From the NCBI GenBank assembly GCA_022402505.1, contig JAKRSE010000396.1, positions 1 to 5,450 of the forward strand: a stretch of 5,450 nt of DNA. Direction: 5' to 3'. Every line of letters starts with the position of its first letter. The first letter of the stretch is position 1. Below the pieces are notes generated by a model. It saw only the letters and a program-made list of their open reading frames with translations, was not told the origin of the DNA and searched no databases. Shown here piece by piece: positions 5,044 to 5,450 of this stretch. Made by a program: the position numbers and the translations under genes. This DNA comes from Fimbriimonadaceae bacterium. GTDB taxonomy: Bacteria; Armatimonadota; Fimbriimonadia; Fimbriimonadales; Fimbriimonadaceae.

Positions 5044-5450
5044 TCAGAAGTCGTCGCACCAACGATAGGCGTCGATCAGCTTCTGTTCGCCGTCCTTCCC
5101 GCCCTGGCTGACTCCGTGCTCCATTCCCAGGATGCCGGTGAAGCCCTTGCGGGCGATGTGGCGGAAGATGTTTCGGTAGTTCATCTCGCCGGTGAGCGGT
5201 TCGTTCCGGCCGGGGTTGTCGCCCTGCTGGAAGTAGGCGACCTCGCTCCAGGCCAGGTCGATGTTGGGGATGATGTTCCCTTCCGTGATCTGCTGGTGAT
5301 ACATGTCGAACAGGATCTTGCAGCTGGGCGAGCCGACGGCCTTGCAGATCAGGAAGGCCTGCGGAATCTTGGAGAGGAACATCCCAGGGTGGTCGCGGTA
5401 GGGGTTCAGGGGTTCCAGGACCATGATGAGGCCGTGGGGTTCGAAGACTT
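5044..5450 (-). CDS. Hydroxypyruvate-isomerase-like TIM-barrel protein, 5' end outside the window
   Basis: The 134 visible C-terminal residues belong to the xylose-isomerase-like TIM-barrel (AP endonuclease family 2) superfamily, closest to hydroxypyruvate isomerase, which interconverts hydroxypyruvate and tartronate semialdehyde. Signatures run in order: EPHGLIMVLEPLNPYRDHPG, with the metal-binding Glu of LEPLN; KILFDMYHQQITEGNII, with Asp and His; PGRNEPLTGEMNYRNIF; and GILGMEHG, with the last metal-binding Glu. The frame is open without a stop to base 5450, so the ATG at 5424 is internal and the N-terminal half lies to the right. The usual His-Val-Gln before PGR reads YFQQGDN, so the substrate may differ. 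The C-terminus looks complete. GC content is high, like the left part of the window, so this gene is the native right flank of the low-GC segment. Confidence 0.88.
   Translation of the reverse strand, partial: VFEPHGLIMVLEPLNPYRDHPGMFLSKIPQAFLICKAVGSPSCKILFDMYHQQITEGNIIPNIDLAWSEVAYFQQGDNPGRNEPLTGEMNYRNIFRHIARKGFTGILGMEHGVSQGGKDGEQKLIDAYRWCDDF

Noticed and set aside
4842..5111. Plus-strand frame of 89 codons across the RelA/SpoT-domain start, considered as an antitoxin
   Set aside because: It crosses from low-GC into high-GC sequence and overlaps two minus-strand coding regions, without a recognisable motif or ribosome binding site.

Overview
The window reads as a chromosomal segment of a GC-rich bacterium, most plausibly a planctomycete of the Isosphaerales/Gemmatales type. 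This is inference. It rests on the high GC of most of the window, an ECF sigma/anti-sigma pair, an FGE-like (SUMF1) secreted protein, a hydroxypyruvate-isomerase-like TIM barrel, and several exported proteins whose short hydrophobic leaders lack basic residues. No rRNA or other marker gene is present to settle the taxonomy.

Layout from left to right. Bases 1-292 carry no gene. They hold two tandem copies of a 148-bp unit, each with a long imperfect inverted repeat. Bases 279-1199 (minus) encode an ApbE-like FAD:protein FMN transferase, whose stop codon lies in the tail of the second repeat copy. Divergent to it, with overlapping starts, is a plus-strand pair: 1177-1887, a secreted SUMF1/FGE-like domain protein without the catalytic cysteines, and 1900-2469, an exported protein I do not recognise. 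Converging on these, with only 6 bases between stop codons, is a minus-strand ECF sigma factor (3201-3773) whose stop overlaps the GTG start of its membrane-anchored anti-sigma factor (2476-3204).

From about 3909 to 5043 the base composition drops clearly. Individual lines sampled by eye run about 42-52% GC, against about 70% in a sampled line of the FGE-like gene. This stretch holds one gene, 3930-4976 (minus), a long RelA/SpoT-domain nucleotidyltransferase with its catalytic motifs intact and an uncharacterised C-terminal half. It looks like a horizontally acquired single-gene cargo placed between a hydroxypyruvate-isomerase-like gene (5044 to beyond 5450, minus, 5' end outside the window) and the sigma factor. 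The only good -10-like sequence upstream of the sigma gene lies at the AT-rich edge of this segment.

The genes do not form one pathway. The sigma/anti-sigma pair is an envelope-linked transcriptional switch. The plus-strand pair is a small secreted-protein operon. ApbE is a flavin-attachment maturase for exported redox proteins, none of which is visible here. The RelA/SpoT-domain protein is the best candidate for an unusual system: an alarmone- or pyrophosphate-transferring enzyme of the accessory, possibly toxin or anti-phage, type, with no separate antitoxin gene beside it.
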